From JAJDAT01 sp964570665 (lineage in GTDB: Bacteria; Nitrospinota; Nitrospinia; Nitrospinales; JAJDAT01), in the NCBI GenBank assembly GCA_964570665.1, contig CAZMZH010000013.1:1-64000 (forward strand): DNA of 64,000 nt, read 5' to 3'. Shown in pieces: positions 50,535-60,040 of this stretch. The notes below the pieces were generated by a model that worked only from the letters and a program-made list of their open reading frames with translations, was not told where the DNA came from and did no database searches. How positions within the stretch are numbered: the first letter of the stretch is position 1; each line of letters starts with the position of its first letter. The translations under genes were made by a program, and so were the position numbers.

Positions 50535-52865
50535 GTGGCATTTGATAAAGCAAAATACGCCAAAAAATTTGCCTCGGGCGAAGCAAAAGACCATGTAATT
50601 GGTTTAAGCCAAGGCATATTGGAACTAGAAAAAAATCCTTCGCAAGCGGATACTCTAAAACAAATTTTTCGTATTGCGCATACTTTGAAGGGTTCTTCTA
50701 AGATGTTTGGTCTAACTGAAATGAGTGAATTAGCTCATCTTTTAGAAGATGCCTTAGAAGCTTTTTCAGAAAAGCGTGTTGCTCCTTCCAAGTCTCTTTT
50801 TAATTTATTTTTACAATCAGTTGATCTATTAACGGATCTTTCTGATACCGCCGCTAAGGGAGAACCGTTTCAAGGCGATTTAAAGTCCTTATTTAAAAGT
50901 CTAGAAAATGTGGCAAAGGGGCAATTGGATGATTTATCCCCTGTCGAAAAAAAACCGGAAAAAGAAACTCTTCTGATCAAGCCTCAAGATGAAAGCCATG
51001 ACGATATTATTAAATATGACCCGGAACCGATCTCTCCTTCTAGTGTCCAAAAGATTGAACGAATTGAAGAGGAGCCAAAAGCTCTTTCATCGCCAGAAAC
51101 TACTGAGGTAGCCAAGAAATCAGGAGAAACATCTAATTCTCGTTTGAAAGAAAATGAGACTATTAGAATCCCCGCTAAAAAACTTGATGTTGCGATTAAA
51201 CTTATGGGCGAAGTTTTATCTAACCAAGGACAAATGAGGCAAGACTTAGAGATACTCGACGAGTTAGAAACTCCAAATAAAAAGCAAAAAGCAATTATTT
51301 CTAAATTACAAAGTCATAGCAATGGGTTAGATCCACAATTTAAAGCTGATGTATTAGCTATTTTGCGGGAATATCGGAGTAAAACAAGAAGTTTTATGGA
51401 GCGAGCTAGAGATAATCTCAGTGTTCAAGGCTTATTGACTGACGATTTAAGAGATTATGTTCTAAGAATGAGAATGCTTCCGATTTCAACAGTTTTTGAT
51501 AGCTTTCCTAGATTAGTGAGAGACATTTCTCAGTCTCTAAATAAAGAAGTTGAACTAGTGTTAAAAGGTGGCGAAACCGAACTTGATAATAAAATTATAG
51601 AACAAATTGGGCCTTCCCTAGTGCATTTAATCCGCAATAGCCTTGATCATGGTATCGAATCTCCAGAAGAAAGAACTCGAGTTGGTAAGTCAGTAAAAGG
51701 AACGATAATGATCGAAGCTCGTTATGAAGGCGGAAATGTTGTTGTTGAGATTGAGGACGATGGCCGAGGTATTCAAGTTGAGAAAATAAAAGAAAAAGCG
51801 ATCAAGCAAAAAATAATGGATAAAGATACGTTGCTTAGTATTTCACGGTCTGAAATTGTCGATTTAATTTTTACTCCTAATTTTAGCACTAGTTCTTTCA
51901 TTACAGATGTTTCTGGAAGAGGAGTAGGAATGGATGTTGTTAAAGAAAATATTGTCGAACGGTTTAATGGTTCAATAGCGATTGAAACATCTGAGGGAAA
52001 GGGGACTAGATTCGTAGTTAAGTTACCCTTAACATTGGCTATTGTGAGAGCTTTAGTATTTTCTGGGTTTTCTGGTTTAAGGTTAGCAGTTCCAGTTACT
52101 TCCATAGATGAAATTATACGATTACCCCAAGAGCAAATTTTAGAAGTTGTTAATAAAAGAGCGGTTCGACTTCGAGAGCAACTTATTCCCATTTATTATT
52201 TAGAAAATTTTATTGGACTCCCAGAGGTCGAAGCCTCAGGTTCATCTGAACCTGTCGTGCTTATTCTTTCTATGGGAAACGATAAATTAGGGTTAATGAT
52301 TGAGTCAATAATAACGGAGGAAGATTTAGAAACTAAGTTATTACCGGCTCATTTACAGGGCGTTGATTTTATAGCTGGAGCGGCTGCTATTGGCAGGGAC
52401 GAAGTTATCTCACTAATCCATGTACCAACTCTATTTGAATTACGAAAAGAAATTAAATACGGAAAAACTAGCGGTAAAACCGACGATGAATCGAAAAAAG
52501 ACCTCCACATTTTAGTGGTGGACGATTCTCCCAGTACAAGAGAGATTGAAAAAAGTATTCTGGAATCTTATGGATATAGAGTCGACGTTGCTTCCGATGG
52601 AATGGAAGGTTTGGAAAAAGCAAAAAACTTCCCATATAATTTGGTTGTTACCGATATTGAGATGCCAAAACTAGATGGATTTTCATTGACGGAAGCGTTG
52701 AGAAAAGAAGAGAAACATTTTTTTACTCCGATAATTATTGTAAGTTCGAGAGATAGAGAAGAAGACAAAAAAAAGGGGATGCAAGTTGGCGCAGACGCAT
52801 ATATTATAAAAGGCGATTTTGAACAGTCTAATCTTTTAAGTACTATTAAAAGCCTTATAAGATAA
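50535..52865 (+). CDS. CheA-type kinase with C-terminal receiver
   Basis: This protein of about 776 residues has an Hpt domain (RIAHTLKGSSKMFGLTEMSE with the phosphorylated His), a dimerisation helix pair, the ATPase (HLIRNSLDHGIESPEER, EIEDDGRGIQ, SGRGVGMDVV), a CheW-like coupling domain, and a receiver (LVVDDSPSTREIEK, LVVTDIEMPKLDG). I chose GTG at 50535 because GGAGG sits six bases upstream; TTG at 50529 would touch it. The HD-GYP regulator gene follows 23 bases later. No chemoreceptors or CheW genes are adjacent, so it may serve a non-flagellar pathway. Confidence 0.92.
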   Translation: MAFDKAKYAKKFASGEAKDHVIGLSQGILELEKNPSQADTLKQIFRIAHTLKGSSKMFGLTEMSELAHLLEDALEAFSEKRVAPSKSLFNLFLQSVDLLTDLSDTAAKGEPFQGDLKSLFKSLENVAKGQLDDLSPVEKKPEKETLLIKPQDESHDDIIKYDPEPISPSSVQKIERIEEEPKALSSPETTEVAKKSGETSNSRLKENETIRIPAKKLDVAIKLMGEVLSNQGQMRQDLEILDELETPNKKQKAIISKLQSHSNGLDPQFKADVLAILREYRSKTRSFMERARDNLSVQGLLTDDLRDYVLRMRMLPISTVFDSFPRLVRDISQSLNKEVELVLKGGETELDNKIIEQIGPSLVHLIRNSLDHGIESPEERTRVGKSVKGTIMIEARYEGGNVVVEIEDDGRGIQVEKIKEKAIKQKIMDKDTLLSISRSEIVDLIFTPNFSTSSFITDVSGRGVGMDVVKENIVERFNGSIAIETSEGKGTRFVVKLPLTLAIVRALVFSGFSGLRLAVPVTSIDEIIRLPQEQILEVVNKRAVRLREQLIPIYYLENFIGLPEVEASGSSEPVVLILSMGNDKLGLMIESIITEEDLETKLLPAHLQGVDFIAGAAAIGRDEVISLIHVPTLFELRKEIKYGKTSGKTDDESKKDLHILVVDDSPSTREIEKSILESYGYRVDVASDGMEGLEKAKNFPYNLVVTDIEMPKLDGFSLTEALRKEEKHFFTPIIIVSSRDREEDKKKGMQVGADAYIIKGDFEQSNLLSTIKSLIR

Positions 52866-52888
52866 ACTTTTTTTACAAAATAAAATTT

Positions 52889-54853
52889 ATGATAAAAAGC
52901 AAACTTTTAATTGTGGATGATGAATTCGGTATTCGGGAAATGTTATCCGATATTATGATCGCCGGAGGTTTTGAGGTTGAGACGGCTGAGAATGGCTCGC
53001 ATGCACTTGAAAAAATGGTAGAACATCCCGAAATAGATCTTATCGTATCTGATATGGATATGCCAAAGATGACAGGCGTAGAAATGATTCAACAAATTAG
53101 AGCCGCAGGAAACGATATTCCTGTTGTCATTCTAACCGCTAATAGTCAAATTCAAATTGCGCTAAATGCATTAGAGCAAGGCGCGAGCGATTATTTATTA
53201 AAAGACGAGAATATAGAAGATACTTTGATAATTGCCGTCAATAAAGTGTTGGAGAGAAAAAGAATTGTCGAGCAAAACCAAAAATTGATGGAAGATATTA
53301 CCGCAGTTAATAAAGAATTAGAAAAAATCGTAAAAAATATGACTGAAATTGGCACTGCTCTATCGGCGGAAAGAAATAGAAGTGCGTTACTGGAACTTGT
53401 CATTTCGCATGTTAGGCAATTAACCAAAGCAGATGCGGGAACTCTTTATATTTTTGAAGGTAATCGTCTTCATTTTCAAATAGTGCAAAATGGAAGTTTG
53501 GGAATAACTATGGGTGGTGTCTCGGGAAAACCCATAACATTTCCACCAGTAGAATTAATGGAATCTAATGTATCCGCTTATGCCGCAATTAAGGGCGTAC
53601 CTATTAATATTCCCGATGTTTATAATTCCGACTTATTTGATTTTACAGGTCCCAAAAAATTTGACGCTTCAACAGGTTATAGATCAAAATCTATGCTTGT
53701 TGTTCCAATGAAAAATCATGAAGATGAAGTCGTCGGGGTGCTACAACTCCTAAATTCAATAGACTCCATAACTGGAGAAATTGTCCCTTTTTCGGATGCG
53801 ACTCAAGAACTAGCTGTTTCGGTGGCCTCCCAAGCAGCTGTAGCTATCTCAAATATGAATTTAGTAAAAAGCCTTGAGGGTTTATTTGAAGCGTTTGTTG
53901 ATGTTATGGCTACCGCTATTGACGAAAAATCTCCGGTAACAGGAGGGCATATCCGCAGGGTTGCGCAAATGACTATGGAAATGGCGCAGGTGATTAACGA
54001 ACAAAAAGAAGGAAGATTTAAGGATAATTTTTTCAATGAAGAACAGCTTTACGAATTACGTCTTGCCGGTTATATGCACGATTTAGGTAAAGTCACAACT
54101 CCAGTTGAAATTGTCGAAAAAGGAAAAAAACTTGAAGCTATTTTTGATCGTATTCAGTTTGTGGACTTAAGGTTGGCATTCATAATTAAAGGAATCAAAG
54201 TGGATGCTCTTAAAAAAGAAAATGAATTGCTTTCCCAAAACGCTCCGGAAAGCGCCCTACAAGCCTTAAAAAGTGAAACTGATATCAAATTAAATGAATA
54301 CAGCGAAATTCGCAATTTTATAAATAGATGTAACGAGCCTGGTGAGTTTTTAGAAGACGAAAAAATCGATCAATTAAAAGAATATGCCAGCATGACTTAC
54401 ATTGACGAAAATGGCGAAGAACAAAACCTGTTAACTGAAAATGAACTTTTAAACTTATCTATAAGAAGAGGGAGTATCACTGAAGCAGAAAGAAAACAGA
54501 TGCAAAATCATGCCGCTGTTACAATAAAAATGTTAAATCAAATTCCATTTACTAAAAAACTTGCACGGATTCCTAATTTTGCGGGAGCTCATCATGAATT
54601 TATTAATGGAAAGGGTTATCCGTTGGGATTAAAAGGGGATGAAATTCCTTTCGAGGGAAAATTAATGGCAGTTACCGATATTGCAGAGGCTTTAACTGCA
54701 GCTGATAGGCCTTACAAAAAAGCAATGCCTCTTTCTGTAGTTAATAAAATTTTACGATCGATGGCTGAAAATGGCGAATTAGATAAGGAAATGGTAGAAC
54801 TATTTATTAATGAAAATGTTTATGGTAGATATAAAGAAAAATACGAAAATTAG
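52889..54853 (+). CDS. Response regulator with GAF and HD-GYP domains
   Basis: This 654-residue protein has a receiver (LIVDDEFGIREML, DLIVSDMDMPKM) at 1-120, a coiled coil, a GAF domain at about 160-330 (KADAGTLYIFEGNRLHF), and an HD-GYP domain at 340-640 (AGYMHDLGKVTTPVEIVEKG, AHHEFINGKGYPLG). About 150 residues, including FLEDEKIDQLKEYASMTYID, are inserted between the two halves of the HD-GYP site. It is the likely output of the CheA hybrid upstream and would break down cyclic di-GMP. Confidence 0.92.
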   Translation: MIKSKLLIVDDEFGIREMLSDIMIAGGFEVETAENGSHALEKMVEHPEIDLIVSDMDMPKMTGVEMIQQIRAAGNDIPVVILTANSQIQIALNALEQGASDYLLKDENIEDTLIIAVNKVLERKRIVEQNQKLMEDITAVNKELEKIVKNMTEIGTALSAERNRSALLELVISHVRQLTKADAGTLYIFEGNRLHFQIVQNGSLGITMGGVSGKPITFPPVELMESNVSAYAAIKGVPINIPDVYNSDLFDFTGPKKFDASTGYRSKSMLVVPMKNHEDEVVGVLQLLNSIDSITGEIVPFSDATQELAVSVASQAAVAISNMNLVKSLEGLFEAFVDVMATAIDEKSPVTGGHIRRVAQMTMEMAQVINEQKEGRFKDNFFNEEQLYELRLAGYMHDLGKVTTPVEIVEKGKKLEAIFDRIQFVDLRLAFIIKGIKVDALKKENELLSQNAPESALQALKSETDIKLNEYSEIRNFINRCNEPGEFLEDEKIDQLKEYASMTYIDENGEEQNLLTENELLNLSIRRGSITEAERKQMQNHAAVTIKMLNQIPFTKKLARIPNFAGAHHEFINGKGYPLGLKGDEIPFEGKLMAVTDIAEALTAADRPYKKAMPLSVVNKILRSMAENGELDKEMVELFINENVYGRYKEKYEN

Positions 54854-54976
54854 AAGATAAATTTCAAGTGAATTATTCGATTGCATCGATTTTTAACGCA
54901 TTTTGGCGTTTACCAAATTGATAAAATTCCTTTCCTTCTTTTAACCACTAGGTTTTATTCTCTTGTAAGTTAAATT

Positions 54977-55807
54977 ATGGCGTTAATCCCTCCTCATTTT
55001 TTTGACTGCGTCATAGCTATTGGAATCCGCGGAAATAATGATCACATAAAATGGATCGGAACAGGTTCTTTAGTTGGAAGATTGCTCCGTAAAATTTCTC
55101 AAAGTCAGAACGAATATCATATTTATATTGTAACAAACCGACACGTATTGAGCGGTCAAAAGTCTGTAGTTGTTAGGTTTAATCCTATGGGATCGGAGTC
55201 TGCCAAGGATTTTGATATACCTCTATTTGATTCTAAAGGAATTCCTTATTGGCAGGAACATCCTAAAGTCGATTTGGCCGCGATAGGAATTGACGCGGAT
55301 TTTCTTAAACAGGAGAAAATTTCTTACAGTTTTTTTAAGTTGGATTCTCATGGCATGAATTTATTGGAAATGACCCAAAATGGAGTTTCTGAAGGAGATT
55401 TTATTTACGTTTTGGGTTTTCCAATGGGCATTGTAGATCTTGATCGACAATACGTCATTGCAAGATCTGGAATAATTGCTAGGTTACGAGACGCAATAGA
55501 AAAAAGTGGATTAGAATTTTTAATAGATGCTTCTGTGTTTCCGGGAAATAGTGGCGGGCCTGTTATTTATAAACCGGAGATAATTAGTGTTGAAGGAACG
55601 CTATCGGTAGCAAAGCCTTCGTTAATTGGTATTGTTTCTGGATATTTATCTTTTAAAGATATTGCAGTAAGTCAACAAACTGGAAAAACTAGAGTTGTCT
55701 TCGAAGAAAATTCAGGTCTAGCAACGGTAATACCAATGGATTGTGTGTCTGAAACCATAGAATTTTGTTTTAAAGCCAGAAATGTTAATGAGTCTTCTAC
55801 GTCTTAA
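54977..55807 (+). CDS. Trypsin-like serine protease domain protein
   Basis: This 276-residue protein has the chymotrypsin-fold triad: His in IVTNRHVLSGQ, Asp in EHPKVDLAAIGID and Ser in VFPGNSGGPVIYK. There is no signal peptide, so it is probably cytosolic, unlike DegP-type proteases; the PDZ domain is also absent. Such stand-alone proteases are common in defence-associated clusters (trypsin-like domains linked to STAND proteins), but neighbours here are signalling genes. Substrate unknown. Confidence 0.88.
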   Translation: MALIPPHFFDCVIAIGIRGNNDHIKWIGTGSLVGRLLRKISQSQNEYHIYIVTNRHVLSGQKSVVVRFNPMGSESAKDFDIPLFDSKGIPYWQEHPKVDLAAIGIDADFLKQEKISYSFFKLDSHGMNLLEMTQNGVSEGDFIYVLGFPMGIVDLDRQYVIARSGIIARLRDAIEKSGLEFLIDASVFPGNSGGPVIYKPEIISVEGTLSVAKPSLIGIVSGYLSFKDIAVSQQTGKTRVVFEENSGLATVIPMDCVSETIEFCFKARNVNESSTS

Positions 55808-55829
55808 TAAATTGCCATGTAAAAATAAA

Positions 55830-56702
55830 CTATGGCGAATAAAAATTTGCGATTCTATTTATTGATGATAAATAAGAATTACCAAATAAATTTAGATGAT
55901 TCAACAAATGATAAAGATTAAACAGATCTCGTCTTTCATTGTATTCGGGGTTTAGAGGAAAAACTTCAATATAAGAATTAAAAAATGATTTGGGCGGGGT
56001 TCCAAAAAGCTCCATCATTGCCAAATCGGCTTCTCTAAAACCAAAGTAGACAGCAGGATCAAAAAGACATGGTTCTCCATTAGGTCCTCCAAAATAATTT
56101 CCAGACCACAAATCTCCATGCAACAACGCTGGCAATTCATTATTGAGATTAAACCAGTCGTCTAATTTTTTTTTAATCCCATCTATTTTATGATCAAGAT
56201 CTGTTGGGAGAAGTCCATTTTTACGGGCAAGAATTTGTTGAAATCCTATACGATGATCTCTAAAGAAGACGATACCATTAGTTTCTTGGGTGTTGATTTG
56301 AGGGGTTATACCTATAAAATTGTCGTGATCTAAACCAAAAAATTCATTTGAAACACTATGGAGGGCTGCAAGTTTTTCCCCAAGGCTTGGAAAATAATTT
56401 GTTTGATTTTCTTCTAAAAACTCTAACAGAATGAATTTTGGATTATTTCCTGGACCGAGGCCCAATACTTTAGGGATTCTTGGTCCCGCTGGCGCTGAGC
56501 GTAGTATTTCCAACCCTTTGGCTTCTTTTGCAAAGAAACCTGCAGGAGGAGAAGAATGAGTTTTTATAAAAACCTTTTCCTGGTTGGATAATCGAAGAAT
56601 TTGAGCTTCGTTAATCGAACCGCCGCTACAAGGGGTAGAGTTTTCGATTGAAGTTTTTGTTCCATAAACTTTGGACAAAACCTCCAAAACTTGAGATTTC
56701 AT
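55830..56702 (-). CDS. Fructosamine-3-kinase-family protein
   Basis: This 291-residue protein starts MKSQVLEVLSKVYG and has GGSINEAQILRL (nucleotide loop), KTHSSPPAGFFAKEAKGLE, ALLHGDLWSGNYFG (catalytic Asp) and CLFDPAVYFGFREADLAMM (metal Asp). This family phosphorylates ketosamines so that sugar adducts fall off proteins. I chose the ATG at 56702: it overlaps the phosphatase stop by one base (TGATG), a coupled arrangement. The phosphatase-kinase pairing is seen in other bacteria and fits deglycation repair. Confidence 0.9.
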   Translation of the reverse strand: MKSQVLEVLSKVYGTKTSIENSTPCSGGSINEAQILRLSNQEKVFIKTHSSPPAGFFAKEAKGLEILRSAPAGPRIPKVLGLGPGNNPKFILLEFLEENQTNYFPSLGEKLAALHSVSNEFFGLDHDNFIGITPQINTQETNGIVFFRDHRIGFQQILARKNGLLPTDLDHKIDGIKKKLDDWFNLNNELPALLHGDLWSGNYFGGPNGEPCLFDPAVYFGFREADLAMMELFGTPPKSFFNSYIEVFPLNPEYNERRDLFNLYHLLNHLNLFGNSYLSSINRIANFYSP

Positions 56703-57223
56703 CAACAATTTAAATAATTAGCTTTGATAAATTCAAGAATTTTAGGAGATGTTCGATGAACGATATTAAAAACATTGTCGAAACCTTCGTCCCCGCCGTA
56801 ATATGGGTCAGGGACGTCTGACGGTTGTTTGGAAAAATTTTCTGGATCAAATGACCGAAATAGTTTGAGTTTTTTTTCAGCCGTGGTTGGGTTGCAAAGG
56901 GTCGCTAAATCCATAAAATTCGCTTGATCCATAGCAATAACTAAATCGAATCGATCAAAGTCCTCCGGTTGGAATTGCCGGGCTCGCGAGTTCAAATCAA
57001 CGCTATTTTTACGAGCAGTCGCTTGCATTCTTTTGTCTGGACGTTTTCCGACATGCCAGTTGCCCGTTCCTGCAGATTCGATGTGAACTAAATCCTGAAA
57101 GTTTTCTTTTGCAATTAAAGTTTCAAATACTCCCTGTGCAAGAGGGGATCTACAAATATTTCCAAGACATACGAAACAAATTTTTACTGAATTAGTTGGG
57201 GGCATAGCATATAAAGTAGGCAT
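56702..57223 (-). CDS. Low-molecular-weight protein-tyrosine phosphatase
   Basis: This 173-residue protein has the P-loop KICFVCLGNICRSPLAQGVF (CxxxxCRS with the catalytic Cys) and the second motif DVPDPYYGGDEGFD with the acidic residue. It is coupled to a fructosamine-kinase gene, as seen for the E. coli-type deglycation pair; some family members act on sugar phosphates. The first 15 residues (MPTLYAMPPTNS) are an extension before the domain. A 17-base inverted repeat sits just upstream of its start. Confidence 0.92.
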   Translation of the reverse strand: MPTLYAMPPTNSVKICFVCLGNICRSPLAQGVFETLIAKENFQDLVHIESAGTGNWHVGKRPDKRMQATARKNSVDLNSRARQFQPEDFDRFDLVIAMDQANFMDLATLCNPTTAEKKLKLFRSFDPENFSKQPSDVPDPYYGGDEGFDNVFNIVHRTSPKILEFIKANYLNC

Positions 57224-57227
57224 TAGA

Positions 57228-57265
57228 TAAAATTAAAAAATTTTGCCTAAAATTTTTTAATTTTA
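57228..57265. repeat. Perfect 17-base AT inverted repeat next to the phosphatase start
   Basis: TAAAATTAAAAAATTTT (57228-57244) and AAAATTTTTTAATTTTA (57249-57265) are perfect complements with a GCCT loop. It begins five bases before the phosphatase start codon and could form a stable AT hairpin in the leader or act as an operator. Between it and the purB start the stretch 57266-57580 is AT-rich with no supported feature. Confidence 0.6.
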
Positions 57266-57593
57266 TAGGTTTGTTGTTTTTATTTTTAGAAAAGAACTTT
57301 TAAGATTAGTTCCTCCGTTGATTTCGCTAGCTTTTCCGTTTAATATGGCTTTTCGCCAAATTTGGGAAATTTATTAGAGTGCTATATTATCTTGTTTATT
57401 TATGGCCCGCAATCCATTAAAGAGAATTCTTAACAAGTCCATGAGAGAATTTTTTCTTTTTCTTAATTCAGTTTTTCAACAATTTATATTTCAAGATAAA
57501 CATCTTAATTAGGCTTTAGATGGGATTACATTTGAATCTCAAGGGTTGAATAGGTCTAGTTTTATTCATTAATGCAAACTAGGAGGTTTGATT

Positions 57594-58883
57594 TTGATTT
57601 CTCGTTATACTCTTCCTGAAATGGGAGCTATTTGGGAGGCTAAAAATAAATTCGATATTTGGCTCGATATTGAAGTAGCGGTATGCGAAGCGTGGTCTGA
57701 TTTAGGTGAAATCCCAAAAGAAGCGCTTAGAGAAATTCAAAAAAAAGCCGATTTCAATATTCAACGAATTGATGAAATTGAAAAAGAGACCAGACACGAC
57801 GTTATTGCGTTTACAACCTGTGTATCGGAATATGTGGGACCTTCTTCTCGTTATATTCATTTGGGGATGACATCGTCAGACGTTGTTGATACGGCGTTTG
57901 ATATTCAATTAAAACAAGCTTCCAAATTAATAATAAAAAGTTTAGAAACCTTTCGAGATGTTCTAAAAAAACAAGCCTACAAATACAAAGACACAGTTAC
58001 CATTGGCCGCTCTCATGGCATCCATGCAGAACCAACTACCTTTGGAATTAAATTAGCTAATTGGTATTCGGAAATGTGCCGTAATATACAGCGTATGAAA
58101 CGAGCAAGAGATACCATTTCTGTGGGGCAAATATCAGGCGCTGTCGGAACCTTTGCAAATATCCCTCCCGAAGTTGAAGCTTATGTTTGTAAGAAATTAG
58201 GTTTAAAGCCTGCGGCTATTTCTAGTCAAATTATTCAAAGAGACCGTCACGCGGAATTTTTTTCAACTCTGGCGGTAATTGCAAGTTCCTTGGATAAATT
58301 TGCCGTTGAAATTAGACATTTACAAAGAACAGAAGTTTTAGAAGTTGAAGAATTTTTTTCTTCTGGACAAAAAGGTTCTTCGGCGATGCCTCATAAAAGG
58401 AATCCAGTAGTTTCTGAACAAATGAGCGGTTTAGCTCGTGTGATTAGGGCAAACGCTTCTGCCGCCTTAGAAAATGTTCCTCTTTGGCATGAAAGAGATA
58501 TTAGTCATTCTTCAGTTGAGAGAATAATTGGTCCAGATAGTTGCATTTTAATCCACTATATGACAGTCAAAATGACGCAATTATTAGATAGACTTATCGT
58601 ATATCCAAAGAATATGCAGAAAAATTTAGAGAAAACTGGAGGACTGATATTTTCCCAATACATTTTGTTGGCCCTAACTCGCAAAGGAGTTTCTAGAGAA
58701 GAAGCCTACCGAATTGTTCAGAGAAATGCTATGGCAGTTTGGGAAAAAGGAGGAAACTTTTTATCAAGATTAAAGAAAGATAAGGAAATAAAAAAGTACC
58801 TAACGATCAAAGAATTAGAAAAATCGTTTAATCTGAATTATCATTTAAAAAATGTAGATAATATTTTTAAACGCGTTTTTTGA
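57594..58883 (+). CDS. purB: Adenylosuccinate lyase
   Basis: This protein of about 429 residues begins MISRYTLPEMGAIW when started at TTG 57594, which matches the family exactly and lies seven bases after AGGAGG (57581-57586); an earlier TTG at 57588 is one base from it. It has the signature GSSAMPHKRNP (flexible loop with catalytic Ser) and TSSDVVDTAFD. The enzyme makes AMP and AICAR by removing fumarate in purine synthesis. purC follows 47 bases later. Confidence 0.97.
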   Translation: MISRYTLPEMGAIWEAKNKFDIWLDIEVAVCEAWSDLGEIPKEALREIQKKADFNIQRIDEIEKETRHDVIAFTTCVSEYVGPSSRYIHLGMTSSDVVDTAFDIQLKQASKLIIKSLETFRDVLKKQAYKYKDTVTIGRSHGIHAEPTTFGIKLANWYSEMCRNIQRMKRARDTISVGQISGAVGTFANIPPEVEAYVCKKLGLKPAAISSQIIQRDRHAEFFSTLAVIASSLDKFAVEIRHLQRTEVLEVEEFFSSGQKGSSAMPHKRNPVVSEQMSGLARVIRANASAALENVPLWHERDISHSSVERIIGPDSCILIHYMTVKMTQLLDRLIVYPKNMQKNLEKTGGLIFSQYILLALTRKGVSREEAYRIVQRNAMAVWEKGGNFLSRLKKDKEIKKYLTIKELEKSFNLNYHLKNVDNIFKRVF

Positions 58884-58930
58884 AAACTACAAGTTTTAAC
58901 AGCGTCAAAGCCTAAAGGAATGGAGGAAAG

Positions 58931-59833
58931 GTGAAGAAGACTTTAATATATTCAGGTTCCGTAAAAGATGTTTACAGTGTCGAGGATGGAATTTGTGAAT
59001 TTGATTTTACCGATAAAGTTTCAGTTTTTGATAAACCTATTGCCAATGTAATCCCAGGTAAAGGGGAAATGCTTTGTGACATGGCCTGCTATTGGTTTGA
59101 TGTTTTAAAAGAATTAGAAATAAATAGTCATTTCATTGAGAGGACTGGGCCAAAATCAATGCGAGTCAAAGAAGTTCAAATTATTCGCGATTACTCAAAA
59201 ATTATCGACGGGAAAATGAATCATTTAATTCCATTAGAATTTATTCTTCGGCATTATGTTGCTGGGAGTTTTTATGATCGGTCACTTAAAGGAAAAATAG
59301 AACCGAAATCCCTTGGCGTAAGCGAAGTGATATATGGAATGGAACTATTTGAACCCTATTTTGAAACAAGTACCAAGTTGGAATCTCATGATAGATTGCT
59401 TACCAATGACGAAGCCTTAGAGATTGCAAAGATGGAACAAGAACGGATGGATGAAATTGAAGATATCTGCATTAGAATAGACGACGCTATGGAAGATCGA
59501 TTGGATTCGTCAAATTTGATCCACGTGGATGGGAAGAAAGAGTTTGGATACGACCTTGAGGGTCAGCTAATGATTGTGGATGTCTTTGGAACTCCTGATG
59601 AAGATAGATATTGGGATAAGAAAAGGTGTCTAGAAAATGGAGAGCATATTGAATTGAGTAAAGAAGCGGTTAGAACCCATTACCGTAATATTGGATATAA
59701 AGAAGAATTAGAAGCGGCTAGGAAAACAAAATCGGAAGAACCTCCTATTCCAGATATGCCTTCAAAATTAGTGAACGAGGTTTCTGAGATTTATAAATCT
59801 ATTGCTAAAGAGATTCTTAAAGCAACAAATTAA
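58931..59833 (+). CDS. purC: SAICAR synthetase, long form
   Basis: This 300-residue protein has IYSGSVKDVYSVEDGICEFD (ATP site), EFILRHYVAGSFYDRSLKG, and MIVDVFGTPDEDRYWDKK (metal and substrate residues). The GTG start has GGAGG five bases before it. It makes SAICAR from CAIR and aspartate, the step before PurB. The length, about 60 residues above the E. coli form, suggests a subgroup of PurC found in several phyla. Organisation is purB-purC. Confidence 0.95.
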   Translation: MKKTLIYSGSVKDVYSVEDGICEFDFTDKVSVFDKPIANVIPGKGEMLCDMACYWFDVLKELEINSHFIERTGPKSMRVKEVQIIRDYSKIIDGKMNHLIPLEFILRHYVAGSFYDRSLKGKIEPKSLGVSEVIYGMELFEPYFETSTKLESHDRLLTNDEALEIAKMEQERMDEIEDICIRIDDAMEDRLDSSNLIHVDGKKEFGYDLEGQLMIVDVFGTPDEDRYWDKKRCLENGEHIELSKEAVRTHYRNIGYKEELEAARKTKSEEPPIPDMPSKLVNEVSEIYKSIAKEILKATN

Positions 59834-60040
59834 AATAATTAACGATCCCAAAAGGTCCATTTTAAATTGCTTTAAATGAGTCTAGGACTAGAGAAGAAGC
59901 GGCATTAATTGCAGAGTAACAGAAAATTAAATATACTCACTACCTGTTAATATGATTTTTTTGGTTTTAATTATGCGCAAAAGAATGATTTCTAACGGGG
60001 GAGAGATTTTCTTCTAAGTTTCCCTCAAAAATAATTGAGG

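Noticed and set aside
57266..57580. Purine riboswitch upstream of purB
   Set aside because: The conserved core of the purine aptamer was not found in the leader, which is simply AT-rich.
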